Origin: Lysobacter silvisoli
Lineage (GTDB): Bacteria; Pseudomonadota; Gammaproteobacteria; Xanthomonadales; Xanthomonadaceae
NCBI RefSeq assembly: GCF_003382365.1
Contig: NZ_QTSU01000001.1
Span: 2,232,001-2,296,000, forward strand
DNA length: 64,000 bases
Direction of reading: 5' to 3'
Positions within the stretch are counted from its first letter, which is position 1. The number at the start of each line of letters is the position of its first letter. Made by a program: the position numbers and the translations under genes. This document shows positions 23,029 through 32,941 of this stretch, piece by piece. The notes under the pieces are model-generated. The model made no database searches. It saw only the letters and a list, made by a program, of their open reading frames with translations, and was not told the DNA's origin.

Positions 23029-23318
23029 TCAACGGCGGCCTGGACGAGCGGAAAGGAACGGCAGCGCGGCGGACGCGGCGGACCGCGCATGCCGCGGACG
23101 GGCCGCGGGGAGAGGGGCGCCACGGGCGCGGGGCCCCGCCCTGAATGGGCATTCAGCGGTCGAACCGCATAGAATTCGTGGATTAGCCTAGCGGAAAGCC
23201 CCGCCGTCCGGAATGGCGGCCGTGGGAACGAGCCGTCCCGCCGCGCGCGTTTGTCGGATAGCGTAGGCCCCAGGGCCGGCCGCGACCGGCCGCCGCCCCA
23301 CCCCTCCAGCCCCAGCCG

Positions 23319-24335
23319 ATGCCGATGCCCCCTTCCTCCGCGGCCCCCGCCCCGTCCACCGCTGCCGGCCCCGGCCTGGCCGCCAGCGGCCGCCGCGTGT
23401 TCGAGATCGAGGGCCAGGCGCTGGCGGCGGTGGCCGCGCGCATCGACGGCGACTTCACCGCCGCCTGCCGGCTGATGCTGGCCTGCACCGGCCGCGTGGT
23501 CTGCACCGGCATGGGCAAGTCCGGCCACGTGGCGCGCAAGATCGCCGCGACCCTGGCCTCCACCGGCACCCCGGCCTTCTACGTGCACCCTGGCGAAGCC
23601 GCGCACGGCGACCTGGGCATGATCACCGACGCCGATGTGGTGCTGGCGCTGTCGTACTCGGGCGAGAGCGACGAGATCCTGTTGCTGCTGCCGGTGCTGC
23701 GCCGCCAGGGCAACCAGCTGATCGCGATGACCGGCCGGCCGCAGTCCTCGCTGGGCCGCGAAGCCGACGTGCACCTGGACGTGAGCGTGCCGGCCGAGGC
23801 CTGCCCGCTGGCGCTGGCGCCGACCTCCAGCACCACCGCCTCGCTGGCCATGGGCGACGCGCTGGCGGTGGCGCTGCTGGAAGCGCGCGGCTTCACCGCC
23901 GACGACTTCGCCCGCTCGCACCCGGCCGGCGCGCTGGGCCGGCGCCTGCTGCTGCACATCACCGACATCATGCACGCCGGCGACGACGTGCCGCGCGTGC
24001 GCGCCGACGCCAGCGTCAGCGAGGCACTGGTGGAAATGAGCCGCAAGCGCCTGGGCATGACCGCGGTAGTCGGCGAGCGCGGCGAGCTGCTGGGCCTGTA
24101 CACCGACGGCGACCTGCGCCGCACCCTGGACGATCCGGGCGTGGACCTGCGCGGCACCCGCATCGTCGAGGTCATGACCCGCGCGCCCAAGACCATCGGC
24201 GCCGACGCGCTGGCGGTGGAAGCCGCGCAGTTGATGGAGACGCACAAGATCAGCGGCCTGCTGGTGTTGGACGCTGAACAGCGCGTGGTCGGCGCCTTGA
24301 ACATTCACGATTTGTTGCGTGCACGAGTGGTTTAA
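23319..24335 (+). CDS. kdsD: D-arabinose 5-phosphate isomerase
   Basis: Converts ribulose 5-phosphate to arabinose 5-phosphate, the first step of Kdo synthesis for LPS. 338 residues: SIS domain at about 30-200 with VVCTGMGKSGHVARKIAATL, HPGEAAHGDLGM and SYSGESDE, then two CBS domains (about 210-335), as in all KdsD. The start ATG 23319 is one of two close Met codons (also 23325). It begins a large co-directional operon kdsD-kdsC-lptC-lptA-lptB-rpoN, and is divergent from ibaG-murA. Confidence 0.95.
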   Translation: MPMPPSSAAPAPSTAAGPGLAASGRRVFEIEGQALAAVAARIDGDFTAACRLMLACTGRVVCTGMGKSGHVARKIAATLASTGTPAFYVHPGEAAHGDLGMITDADVVLALSYSGESDEILLLLPVLRRQGNQLIAMTGRPQSSLGREADVHLDVSVPAEACPLALAPTSSTTASLAMGDALAVALLEARGFTADDFARSHPAGALGRRLLLHITDIMHAGDDVPRVRADASVSEALVEMSRKRLGMTAVVGERGELLGLYTDGDLRRTLDDPGVDLRGTRIVEVMTRAPKTIGADALAVEAAQLMETHKISGLLVLDAEQRVVGALNIHDLLRARVV

Positions 24336-24343
24336 CGGCAGCA

Positions 24344-24465
24344 GTTAGCGGATAGAAGTTAGGAGTTAGCCCCAGCCGGCGTCCTCGCCCGCGCAGGCCT
24401 ACGACGCCCCCACCCCGTACGCACCCGCTCTGTCTAACTACTAACTCCTATCCTCTAACGCCTAG
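24344..24465. repeat. Imperfect inverted repeat of TTAGGAGTTAG type between kdsD and kdsC
   Basis: Left arm 24344-24369 (AGCGGATAGAAGTTAGGAGT) and right arm 24434-24465 (CTAACTACTAACTCCTATCC) are inverted, low-complexity and markedly AT-richer than the genome. It splits two genes that are otherwise operonic. The right arm ends just before the kdsC ATG and may affect its translation. Confidence 0.65.
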
Positions 24466-24469
24466 CTCC

Positions 24470-25018
24470 ATGCCCTACAGCCACCTCAACGACTACCCCG
24501 CCGAAGTCCGCGAACGCGCCGCCCGGATCCGGCTGGCCTGTTTCGACGTGGACGGCACGCTGACCGACGGCCGCCTGATCTTCGACAGCGAAGGCCGCGA
24601 GCTCAAGGCCTTCCACGTGCTCGACGGCCAGGGCCTGGTGCTGTTGCGCAAATCGGGCATCGCCCTGGCCTTCGTCACCGCGCGCGCCAGCGCCGTGGCC
24701 GAGCGCCGCGCCGCCGAACTGGGCGCGCAGGCCTACACCAGCGTGGCCGACAAGCTGGCCTGCGTGAGCGAGCTCGCCGCCGGCCTGGGCATGGGCCTGG
24801 ACGAAGTGGCCTTCATGGGCGACGACTTGCCGGACCTGAAAGTGCTGTCGCGCGTGGGCCTGGCGGTGGCGCCGGCCAACGCGCATGCCTGGGTGCGCGA
24901 ACGCGTGCACTGGCGCACCGCCGCGGCCGGCGGCGCCGGCGCCGCGCGCGAACTGTGCGACCTGATCCTGGGCGCGCAGGGCCATGCCGAGCGGCTGCTG
25001 GCGCAGGTGCTCGAATGA
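24470..25018 (+). CDS. kdsC: 3-deoxy-D-manno-octulosonate 8-phosphate phosphatase
   Basis: A HAD-family phosphatase (182 residues) releasing Kdo from Kdo-8-P. Motif I is FDVDGTLTDG with nucleophile Asp26 and Asp28; the tetramer-type C-terminal segment has the MGDDLPDL motif with the Mg-binding aspartates. Its TGA overlaps the lptC ATG by four bases. Order kdsC-lptC-lptA-lptB is the classic arrangement. Confidence 0.95.
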   Translation: MPYSHLNDYPAEVRERAARIRLACFDVDGTLTDGRLIFDSEGRELKAFHVLDGQGLVLLRKSGIALAFVTARASAVAERRAAELGAQAYTSVADKLACVSELAAGLGMGLDEVAFMGDDLPDLKVLSRVGLAVAPANAHAWVRERVHWRTAAAGGAGAARELCDLILGAQGHAERLLAQVLE

Positions 25019-25578
25019 ACTGGCGCGGCCTGATCATGGCGTTCCTGCTGCTGGGCGCGCTGGCCAGCGGCTGGGCGCTGTGGTCGCAACGCAACAAGGA
25101 CCGCGGCACGCCCACCGACCGCGGCCGCCCGGACTATGTGCTCAACGATTTCCGCGTGGTGGTGCTGGACAAGCAGGGCAAGGAATCCTTCACCCTGGCC
25201 GCGCCCAAGCTGGTGCGCGACCCCAGCGTGAAAACCATGGACGTCGACACGCCGACCTTCTCGATTCCGGCCAAAGACGGCAGCGGCGGCCCCTGGTCGG
25301 TGCGTTCCAGCACCGCCTGGGTCAGCCCCAAGGCCGACGAGGTGCGCCTGCTCGGCGCGGTCAAGGCCGACAGCACCAATGCCGAAGGCCGGCCGATCAC
25401 CATCACCACCGAGCGGTTGAACGTGTTCCCGGATGCGAACAAGGCCACCTCGGACGTGCCGGTTACCCTGGTCCAGCCGGGCACTATAATGAACGGCTCG
25501 GGACTGCAAGCCGATCTCGAAACCAAGAACGTCAACATCCCCAACGTCAAGGTCCGCTATGAAGCGAAAGCCCGCTAA
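25015..25578 (+). CDS. lptC: LPS export ABC transporter periplasmic protein LptC
   Basis: 187 residues with one N-terminal membrane anchor (about residues 5-24) and a periplasmic beta-jellyroll that receives LPS from LptBFG and passes it to LptA. Sequence features such as YVLNDFRVVVLDKQGKESFT and the end [12 protein letters not shown] fit the family. It overlaps kdsC by four bases and its last 20 bases overlap lptA, so translation is coupled on both sides. Confidence 0.92.
   Translation: MNWRGLIMAFLLLGALASGWALWSQRNKDRGTPTDRGRPDYVLNDFRVVVLDKQGKESFTLAAPKLVRDPSVKTMDVDTPTFSIPAKDGSGGPWSVRSSTAWVSPKADEVRLLGAVKADSTNAEGRPITITTERLNVFPDANKATSDVPVTLVQPGTIMNGSGLQADLETKNVNIPNVKVRYEAKAR
25463..25490 (+). 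promoter_or_regulatory. Probable internal promoter for lptA-lptB-rpoN
   Basis: Inside lptC, a perfect -10 TATAAT at 25485-25490 is preceded at 16 bases by TTACCC (25463-25468). The predicted start is about 62 bases before the lptA ATG. TATAAT is rare in DNA this GC-rich, which makes it noteworthy. Internal promoters ahead of lptA are known in enterics. Confidence 0.5.
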
Positions 25579-26088
25579 TTTGCTGGCGCTGTGCCTGGCC
25601 GCCGCGCTGCTGGCGCCGGTCGCCGCCGTGCATGCGCGCTCCTCGGACCGCAACCAGCCCATGGACGTCGGCGCCGACCACAGCAACTGCTCGGTCAACA
25701 CCGACACCGGCCCCTGCCTGCTCACCGGCAACGTCAAGATCGTGCAGGGCACGCTGGTCATCAACGCCGCCAAGGCCGACATCAAGCGCTCCAACGGCGA
25801 TATCAGTTACGTGACCCTGACCGGTTCGCAGGTGACCTTGAAGCAGGAAATGGACGACGGCTCGCCGTTCGCCGGCCGCGCCAACAAGGTCGACTACGAC
25901 ATGCCCAAGGACATCATCGTCCTGACCGGCAACGCCTACGTCGACAAGGCCGGCGACACCATCAAGAGCGATCGCATCGTCTACAACATGAAGTCCGGCC
26001 AGATCGAAAGCGGCGGCACCGGCGGCCGCGTCAACCTGCGCCTGCAGCCCAAGAGCAAGCCCGCCGCGCCGGCCAAGGGAGGCCGTTG

Positions 26089-26089
<1 letters not shown>
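25559..26089 (+). CDS. lptA: LPS transport periplasmic bridge protein LptA
   Basis: 176 residues with a signal peptide (cleavage near VHA|RSS). The mature protein is the OstA-type beta-jellyroll: [40 protein letters not shown] and [20 protein letters not shown] are typical. LptA links inner- and outer-membrane LPS machinery. Two cysteines near the N-terminus may form a disulfide. It starts within lptC and its stop overlaps the lptB ATG by one base. Confidence 0.93.
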
Positions 26090-26808
<719 letters not shown>

Positions 26809-26907
26809 CCTGTGTTCGATAGCACGTAGGTTCCAGGCGCGATTCAGCGGTTCGCCTGGCCTGCGCTTGCGGCCGCCCGCCCTGTCAGGTCGCGTTAGAC
26901 ACCGAAC

Positions 26908-28335
26908 ATGAAGCCCCGCCTCCAAGCCTCGCTAGGACAACAGCTGGTGATGACGCCGCAACTGCGGCAGGCCATCCGCTTGCTGCAATTGTCCGCGGTG
27001 GAATTGGAGGCCGAGCTGGTCACCGCGGTGGAAAGCAATCCGCTGCTGGACTGGACCGAAACCGCGATCAGCGTGGGCAACGGCAGCGGCGAGGAACACG
27101 GCAGCGCGCCCGAATCCTCCGGCGAAGACCGCGAGCCGCTGCCGCCGGAGGCCGAATGGGGCGCCAACGACGGCGAGCCCTGGTACCAGCGCATCGGCCC
27201 GTCCGATCACGACGACGACACCCCGGTGGCCGAACAGGTCGCCGACGCCGACACCCTGCACGACCATCTGCTGTGGCAGTTGCACCTGAGCCCGCTGACC
27301 GCGCGCGACCGCCTGATCGGCGTGGCCCTGATCGAGGCCATCGACGACGACGGCTACCTGCGCGAACCGCTGGACGCGATCGCCGCCTCGCTGGGCCCGG
27401 CCATCGACGCCGGCGAGGACGAGCTGACCACGGTGCTGCACCAGATCCAGCGCTACGACCCGGTCGGGGTCGGCGCGCGTTCGCTGGGCGAGTGCCTGCG
27501 CCTGCAGCTGAGCCAGCTGCCCGCCGAGACGCCCGGCCGCGAGCTGGCCTCGCGCCTGGCCAACGGCCCGCTGGAGCGCCTGCCCAAGATCGGCGCGGCC
27601 GGCCTGGCCGCGGAACTCAAGCTGGACGTGGCCGAGGTCGAAACCGCGGTGCAGCTGCTGCGCTCGCTGGACCCGCGCCCCGGCGCGCAGATCGGCGCGA
27701 TCGCCACCGATACCTATGTGACGCCCGACGTGGTGATCTGGCGCCAGCACGGCCTGTGGCGGGTGGCGCTGGCCGACGGCATGCGCCCGCGCATCGCCAT
27801 CCACCGCGGCTACGAAGGCATGATCCGCCACGCCAGCGCCTCCGACGCCAGCTATCTGCGCGGGCATCTGCAAGAGGCGCGCTGGCTGCTCAAGAGCCTG
27901 GAAGCGCGCGGCGACACCTTGCTCAAGGTGGCGCGCTGCCTGCTCAAGCAGCAGGCCGCGTTCCTGGAGTTCGGCGACAGCGCGCTGCGCCCGCTGACCC
28001 TGCGCGAGGTCGCCAACGAAATCGGCCTGCACGAATCCACGGTCTCGCGCGCGATCTCGCGCAAGTACGCGCGCACCCCGCGCGGCACCGTGCCGCTGCG
28101 CGCGTTCTTCGCCTCGGGCATCGACACCGGCGCCGGCGGCGAGGCCTCCAGCACCGCGATCCAGGCCATGATCCGGCGCCTGATCGAGGCCGAGAACCCG
28201 CGCAAGCCGCTGTCGGACGCGCGCCTGGCCGAAACCCTGAAGGCCACCGGCGTGCCGGTGGCGCGCCGCACCGTGGCCAAGTACCGCGAGGCGATGAGCA
28301 TTCCGTCGTCGCAGGATCGGGTGCGAATCGGCTAA
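26908..28335 (+). CDS. rpoN: RNA polymerase sigma-54 factor
   Basis: 475 residues. Region I (1-50) is Gln/Leu-rich and interacts with enhancer-binding ATPases (QASLGQQLVMTPQLRQAIRL). An acidic region II follows, then the core-binding and HTH parts (LHESTVSRAIS). The RpoN box ARRTVAKYRE at residues 452-461 reads the -24 element. Sigma-54 in this clade controls pili, flagella and nitrogen genes. The 99-bp gap from lptB holds no clear terminator, so read-through from lpt is likely. Confidence 0.97.
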   Translation: MKPRLQASLGQQLVMTPQLRQAIRLLQLSAVELEAELVTAVESNPLLDWTETAISVGNGSGEEHGSAPESSGEDREPLPPEAEWGANDGEPWYQRIGPSDHDDDTPVAEQVADADTLHDHLLWQLHLSPLTARDRLIGVALIEAIDDDGYLREPLDAIAASLGPAIDAGEDELTTVLHQIQRYDPVGVGARSLGECLRLQLSQLPAETPGRELASRLANGPLERLPKIGAAGLAAELKLDVAEVETAVQLLRSLDPRPGAQIGAIATDTYVTPDVVIWRQHGLWRVALADGMRPRIAIHRGYEGMIRHASASDASYLRGHLQEARWLLKSLEARGDTLLKVARCLLKQQAAFLEFGDSALRPLTLREVANEIGLHESTVSRAISRKYARTPRGTVPLRAFFASGIDTGAGGEASSTAIQAMIRRLIEAENPRKPLSDARLAETLKATGVPVARRTVAKYREAMSIPSSQDRVRIG

Positions 28336-28365
28336 GGCCTTGGGCGCGCAGCCCCTGAGCCAACC

Positions 28366-28468
28366 CGTCAGTCCGGCGAAAGCCGGAACCCATGTTGACG
28401 TCGCTTGTCGACGGCGGCGGCCGAGAGAGCAGGAGCAAACTGGGTTCCGGCTTTCGCCGGAATAACGA
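28366..28468. repeat. Inverted repeat of the GCGGGAATCC/dRS3-like family between rpoN and hpf
   Basis: Arms 28366-28392 (GTCCGGCGAAAGCCGGAACC) and 28441-28467 (GGTTCCGGCTTTCGCCGGAA) are inverted with 25 of 27 positions matching; each arm is itself a small palindrome (CCGGC...GCCGG). The rest of the 399-bp gap (28336-28734) holds no gene that I can support. Confidence 0.75.
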
Positions 28469-28734
28469 AGCGCGAACTGCTCGGGGACCGGATCGGCCCC
28501 GTGGAGCATTCCAGCCCAGCGTGGAACCTCCCCCGCTTAACTCCCTTTTCACTATTGCGCCTCCGACTTTGGTCGTAGGCCCGTCGAAATCCCAGCGGAT
28601 CAACGCGTTCCATCGGTACACACGAAATTACTACCGTTTCCCCCTTGCGCCCCTCGCTCATCGTGCGATGCTGGGCTCGTGGCTCCGGCTACGGAGCCGC
28701 ATTCCCATGCGATGCAAGAAGAAGGAGGCCTCCG

Positions 28735-29061
28735 ATGCGTATCGAAACCCACGGCCAGCAGATCGAAGTCACCAGTGCGCTGCGCGACTACGTCGAATCC
28801 AAGCTGGCACGGCTGCAACGGCACTATGAGCAGCCTTTCGACATCCGCACCCAACTCAGCCTCGACAAGCCCGACCACCGCGCCGAAGCCACCGTGAACC
28901 TGGCCGGCCGTACCCTCCACTGCGACGCCGCCGCCGTCGACATGTATGCGGCCATCGACCTCCTCGCCGACAAGCTGGATCGCCTGCTGATGAAGCACAA
29001 GAGCAAGCTGGTCGATCACCACCGCGGAGAAAGCCTCGCCCGCAACGGCGAATTCGGCTGA
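28735..29061 (+). CDS. hpf: Ribosome hibernation-promoting factor (short HPF)
   Basis: 108 residues starting MRIETHGQQIEVTSALRDYV, with the beta-alpha-beta-beta-beta-alpha fold of the HPF/RaiA family and no C-terminal dimerisation domain (short form). HPF dimerises 70S ribosomes into inactive 100S particles in stationary phase. A strong RBS GAAGGAGG lies at 28721-28728. It stands downstream of rpoN and upstream of ptsN, the standard gene order. Confidence 0.93.
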   Translation: MRIETHGQQIEVTSALRDYVESKLARLQRHYEQPFDIRTQLSLDKPDHRAEATVNLAGRTLHCDAAAVDMYAAIDLLADKLDRLLMKHKSKLVDHHRGESLARNGEFG

Positions 29062-29084
29062 ACGCCTAAGCCGGCCGTTTCGGG

Positions 29085-29090
29085 GATAAT
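29085..29090 (+). promoter_or_regulatory. -10-like element upstream of ptsN
   Basis: GATAAT in GGGGATAATGCGCG, 30 bases before the ptsN ATG. No clear -35. Confidence 0.4.
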
Positions 29091-29119
29091 GCGCGCCTTC
29101 CCGACGCTGTGCCGCAACG

Positions 29120-29608
29120 ATGCCGCTTCATGAACTGCTGAGCGCGCGACGGGTCGCGATCCTGGAGCAATCCAGCGATCGCGACGCCGTCTTGGACGCC
29201 GCCGCGCGCCTGCTGGCCGAGGGCTCGCCGGACGGGGCACAGGCCATCGGCGACAGCCTGCGCGAGCGCGAACGCCTGGCCAGCACCGCCATCGGCCATG
29301 GCGTGGCCATCCCGCACGGCCGCAGCGCCCTGTTCGGCGACAGCCGCGGTGCCTTTCTGCGATTGGAACAACCGGTAGACTTCGGCGCAGCCGATGGCGA
29401 AAAAGTCGATCTGGTGCTGGCCATGACCGTGCCCGAACACTACGTGCAGCAACACCTGCAGCTGCTGGCCGAACTGGCCGAGCGCTTCGCCGAGGCCGAT
29501 TTCCGCGCCGCCTTGCGCGCGGCCGGCGACGTGGACGAATTGGGCTGGCGACTGCTGGGCGGCGGCGCGCTGCGCAGCGGGGCACAAGCCGGCGGGTCGC
29601 AGGCATGA
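29120..29608 (+). CDS. ptsN: Nitrogen-regulatory PTS protein EIIA(Ntr)
   Basis: 162 residues with the phosphorylatable His66 in [12 protein letters not shown]. In the Ntr phosphorelay EIIA(Ntr) does not carry a transported sugar; it modulates potassium, phosphate and stress regulation. Its TGA overlaps the hprK ATG by four bases. The phosphate donor in this genome may be the enzyme I and HPr encoded 3.5 kb downstream, since no NPr/EI(Ntr) is visible here. Confidence 0.93.
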   Translation: MPLHELLSARRVAILEQSSDRDAVLDAAARLLAEGSPDGAQAIGDSLRERERLASTAIGHGVAIPHGRSALFGDSRGAFLRLEQPVDFGAADGEKVDLVLAMTVPEHYVQQHLQLLAELAERFAEADFRAALRAAGDVDELGWRLLGGGALRSGAQAGGSQA

Positions 29609-30555
29609 CCACCAGCATCAGCGCCGGCGAACTGTTCGAGCAGCAGCGCGAGCGCCTGGACCTGCGCTGGCTGGCCGGCCAGCGCGGCGACGACCGCGTG
29701 GTCGAGGCCGTGGAAACCGTGGCCCGTCGCCCATCCCTGGCCGGTTACCTCAACGCCATCTACCCCAACAAGGTGCAGATCCTGGGCAGCGAGGAGCTGT
29801 CGTGGCTGGATTCGCTGGACTCGCGCCTGCGCTGGGAAACCATCGAGAAGATCATCCAGTTCCGCCCGCTGGCCCTGGTCATCAGCAAGAACCAGCCCTG
29901 CCCGGAAGACCTGCGCCAGGCCGCCGAGGAAAGCGGCACCGCGCTGTGGGTGTCGCCGCGGCGCGGCCACGAACTGCTCAACCACCTGCAGTACCACCTG
30001 GCCCGCACCCTGGCCCCACGCATCACCATGCACGGCGTGTTCATGGAGATCTATTCCATCGGCGTGCTGATCACCGGCGAGTCCGGTTCGGGCAAGAGCG
30101 AGTTGGCCCTGGAGCTGGTCACCCGCGGCCACCGCCTGGTCGCCGACGACGCGCCCGAATTCACCCAGATCGCGCCGGACGTGCTCGACGGCACCTGTCC
30201 GGAAATGCTGCAGGACCTGTTGGAAGTGCGCGGCCTGGGCGTGCTCAACATCCGCCAGATGTTCGGCGACACCGCGGTCAAGAACAACAAGTACCTGCGC
30301 CTGATCGTGCACCTGACCCGGCCGATGACCGAGCCCAAGCCGGCCGGCATCGAACGCCTCACCGGCGACACCGGCCTGCGCCGGGTGCTGGACCTGGACG
30401 TGCCCATGATCACCCTGCCGGTGATGCCCGGCCGCAACCTGGCCGTGCTCACCGAGGCCGCCACGCGCCTGCACAGCCTGCGCATGAAGGGCCTGGACCC
30501 GGCCGCGGCCTTCATCGCGCGCCACAGCAACTTCCTGGAGCGCGGCGAATCGTGA
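29605..30555 (+). CDS. hprK: HPr kinase/phosphorylase
   Basis: 316 residues. It phosphorylates or dephosphorylates Ser46 of HPr. The N-terminal domain spans 1-130; the catalytic domain has Walker A GESGSGKS at 158-165, [11 protein letters not shown] before it, and the signature EVRGLGVLN near residue 208. The HPr encoded at 32.9 kb keeps both His15 and Ser46, so the pair is functionally consistent. Overlaps the ptsN stop and the rapZ GTG. Confidence 0.95.
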   Translation: MTTSISAGELFEQQRERLDLRWLAGQRGDDRVVEAVETVARRPSLAGYLNAIYPNKVQILGSEELSWLDSLDSRLRWETIEKIIQFRPLALVISKNQPCPEDLRQAAEESGTALWVSPRRGHELLNHLQYHLARTLAPRITMHGVFMEIYSIGVLITGESGSGKSELALELVTRGHRLVADDAPEFTQIAPDVLDGTCPEMLQDLLEVRGLGVLNIRQMFGDTAVKNNKYLRLIVHLTRPMTEPKPAGIERLTGDTGLRRVLDLDVPMITLPVMPGRNLAVLTEAATRLHSLRMKGLDPAAAFIARHSNFLERGES

Positions 30556-31433
30556 ACCAAAGCGTCGAACCGGTCCTGATCATCGTCAGCGGCATGTCCG
30601 GCTCGGGCAAGTCGGTGGCGCTGCACACCTTCGAAGACCTGGGCTACTACTGCGTCGACAACCTGCCCGCCGAACTGCTGCCGGAGTTCGTGCGCACCGT
30701 GGTCAAGGCCGACGACGGCATTCCGGCCAAGCTCGCGGTCAGCATCGACGTGCGCAACCGCCACAGCGACCTGGCCAATATTCCCGGCTGGCTGTCGACG
30801 GTGGGCAAGCTGGGTGTGGACCCCAGGCTGGTGTTCTTCGAAGCGCGCGACGAAGTGCTGCTCAAGCGCTACGCCGACACCCGCCGCCGCCATCCGCTGA
30901 GCCAGCTGGGCCTGGCCCTGGCCGACGCGATCGCGCTGGAACACCAGGTGCTGCGGCCGCTGCGCCAGATCGCCGATGCGGTGGTCGACACCAGCGATCT
31001 CAACGTGCACCAGCTGCGCCGGCACGTGATCACCGAATTCGGCATGGGCGGCGAGACCGGCATGTCGCTGCTGTTCGAATCCTTCGCCTACCGCCGCGGC
31101 GTGCCGGCCGACGCCGACTTCGTGTTCGACGCGCGCGCCCTGCCCAATCCGCATTGGGACCCGTCGCTGCGGCCGCTGTCCGGGCGCGACGCCGGCGTGC
31201 GCGAGTATCTGCAAGCGCAGCCTTACGTGCAGCAGTTCGTCGAACAGATCGGCCAATTCCTGGACATCTGGCTGCCGCGCCTGCAGGCCGACAGCACCCG
31301 CAGCTACGCCACCGTGGCCTTCGGCTGCACCGGCGGCCGCCATCGCTCGGTCTATTTGGCCGAACGCCTGGCCGAGCACGCGCGCGAGCGCGGCTGGAAC
31401 GAAGTGGCCGTGCACCATCGCGAGTTGGATTGA
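30552..31433 (+). CDS. rapZ: RNase adaptor / nucleotide-binding protein RapZ
   Basis: 293 residues starting at GTG 30552, which overlaps the hprK TGA. Walker A is GMSGSGKS (14-21). The conserved [15 protein letters not shown] and the C-terminal [18 protein letters not shown] are family hallmarks. In enterics RapZ recruits RNase E to the GlmZ sRNA in response to glucosamine-6-P; here the partner RNA is unknown. Confidence 0.95.
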   Translation: MNQSVEPVLIIVSGMSGSGKSVALHTFEDLGYYCVDNLPAELLPEFVRTVVKADDGIPAKLAVSIDVRNRHSDLANIPGWLSTVGKLGVDPRLVFFEARDEVLLKRYADTRRRHPLSQLGLALADAIALEHQVLRPLRQIADAVVDTSDLNVHQLRRHVITEFGMGGETGMSLLFESFAYRRGVPADADFVFDARALPNPHWDPSLRPLSGRDAGVREYLQAQPYVQQFVEQIGQFLDIWLPRLQADSTRSYATVAFGCTGGRHRSVYLAERLAEHARERGWNEVAVHHRELD

Positions 31434-31631
31434 ACGCGCCGAGCGCGGAGCCCGCGTAACCGGCGTGTCGCCGCGCCGTTAATTGCATCGCCTGAATCGG
31501 GCACCATGCATCGCGTGGCGCGTTCGCGCGCTTACGGAATTTTTCTGCCGCCGTGCCGTGGTTCTACGTTCGCGCCCTTACCGTGAACGGGCGTCGTTCG
31601 CGACGCATCCCCTACCACGGAGCCCTCCACG

Positions 31632-31979
31632 ATGAATGCCCCCGCTCGCAAGCTGTTGTCGTGCTCGATCGCGCTGTCGGCCGTTTTGGCCATGCCCATG
31701 GCTTTCGCTCAGGACCAGACCGCTCCCACGCCGCAGGAACCGCCGCCGAGCACCAGCGGCGACGCATCGCAGATGCAGTCGCCGATGGGCGAGACCACCA
31801 CGCCGGTGTTCGCCGAGTTCGACGTCGACAGCGACGGCAAGATCAGCAAGACCGAGGCCGCGATCGACGCCAAGCTCACCAGCGATTTCGCCACGCGCGA
31901 CAAGAACCGCGACGGCTCGCTGAGCGAGGCCGAGTACAACGCCGGCCACGCCAAGCACGAAGACCGCAAGCGCAAGTAA
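31632..31979 (+). CDS. Small exported EF-hand protein
   Basis: 115 residues with a signal peptide (cleavage near AFA|QDQ), a Pro/Thr/Ser-rich linker, then two EF-hand loops: DVDSDGKISKTE (residues about 66-77) and DKNRDGSLSEAE (about 90-101), both with acidic residues at the calcium-coordinating positions. A basic KHEDRKRK tail ends it. Probably a periplasmic calcium-binding protein; role unknown. RBS GGAG is present at about ten bases. It is followed by a small lipoprotein gene. Confidence 0.85.
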   Translation: MNAPARKLLSCSIALSAVLAMPMAFAQDQTAPTPQEPPPSTSGDASQMQSPMGETTTPVFAEFDVDSDGKISKTEAAIDAKLTSDFATRDKNRDGSLSEAEYNAGHAKHEDRKRK

Positions 31980-32055
31980 GCGCGCCCGTTCCCAAGCCCC
32001 ATGCCGCCGGGCCGCCACACGCGCGCCGGTGCGGCCGCCTCCACAGGAGCACGCC

Positions 32056-32346
32056 ATGAACCCCACCGCCCACCGCAAGCTCGCCCTGGCCTTGAGCGCG
32101 TTGCTGGCCGGCGTCGCGTTGAGCGCCTGCAACAAGCCCGAGCCGCCGGCCGAACCCACGCCTCCGCCGGAGGCGACCGCCCCGGCCGAGCCCACGCCGC
32201 CGCCGCCGGATTCGATCGCGCCGCCCACCGACACCACCACGCCGCCGCCCGCCGGCGACACCGGCGCTCCGCCGCCGGCCGAGGGCACGTCCGGGCAGAC
32301 CCCGTCCGACCAGCCCAAGCAGGACCCGCCGCCGCCCAGCGGCTAA
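32056..32346 (+). CDS. Proline-rich small lipoprotein
   Basis: 96 residues: lysine-poor signal sequence with lipobox LSAC, then a mature chain dominated by Pro, Thr, Ala, Glu (runs such as EPPAEPTPPPEATAPAEPTP). No folded domain is evident; likely an extended tether in the periplasm. RBS GGAG precedes ATG 32056, eight bases away. It lies 76 bp after the EF-hand gene and may be co-expressed with it. Confidence 0.75.
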   Translation: MNPTAHRKLALALSALLAGVALSACNKPEPPAEPTPPPEATAPAEPTPPPPDSIAPPTDTTTPPPAGDTGAPPPAEGTSGQTPSDQPKQDPPPPSG

Positions 32347-32381
32347 GCGGTTCCGCCGCGCCGGAGCGCATCCGGCGACCC

Positions 32382-32409
32382 GCGAGGGCGGCCTTCGGGC
32401 CGCCTTCGC
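32382..32409 (+). terminator. Probable terminator hairpin after the small lipoprotein gene
   Basis: GGCGGCCTTCGGGCCGCC forms a six-base stem with a CTTCGG loop, extended by GCGAG/TTCGC. There is no U-tract, so it may instead be a 3' stabilising stem. Confidence 0.5.
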
Positions 32410-32499
32410 CGTGTCCGCCACCGACGCCATTCGCAAATCCGCACGACCGCCGCTTCCGGCGCTTCCGGGCTGTCACCGGGGTCTGTTAAGTTGGCCGGC

Positions 32500-32892
32500 A
32501 TGAGCGTCGGCATCCTCCTGATCACGCACGAAGGCATCGGCAACGCGCTGGTCGCGGTGGCCGGCCGGCTGATGCGCCCGTTGCCGCTGAAGGTGGAAGC
32601 GCTGGAAGTGCCGTTCGACGCCGACCACGACCTGCTGCTGCCGCTGGCCAGCGCCGCGCTGCGCCGCGTCGACGGCGGCCAGGGCGTGCTGGTGCTCACC
32701 GACCTGTACGGCGCCTCGCCCAGCAACCTGGCCGCGCGCGTCGCCCGTTTGGGCACGCCGGTGCGGCGGGTGTCGGCGCTGAATCTGCCGATGCTGTTGC
32801 GGGTATTGAACTATTCCGACCTTGAACTGGACGAACTGCCCGCGGTCGCCGCGGCCGGCGCCCGCAACGGCGTGATCATCGACGAGGCTTGA
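32500..32892 (+). CDS. PTS EIIA component, mannose/fructose-sorbose type
   Basis: 130 residues starting MSVGILLITHEGIGNALV with the phosphorylatable His10 and the later DLYGASPSNLAARVARLGTP. EIIA(Man) domains usually pair with EIIB, EIIC and EIID; none is in the window, so a regulatory role in the HPr relay is likely. An in-frame TTG nine bases upstream is possible but less typical. It is followed by ptsH and ptsI in one operon. Confidence 0.88.
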   Translation: MSVGILLITHEGIGNALVAVAGRLMRPLPLKVEALEVPFDADHDLLLPLASAALRRVDGGQGVLVLTDLYGASPSNLAARVARLGTPVRRVSALNLPMLLRVLNYSDLELDELPAVAAAGARNGVIIDEA

Positions 32893-32941
32893 TGGCGCGC
32901 GCGACAACGCAACACCGAGACGGCTTTTGAGGAATACCGCA

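Noticed and set aside
28392-28829. A 145-codon frame between rpoN and hpf
   Set aside because: It crosses an inverted repeat and overlaps the true hpf start, which has a strong RBS and family match.
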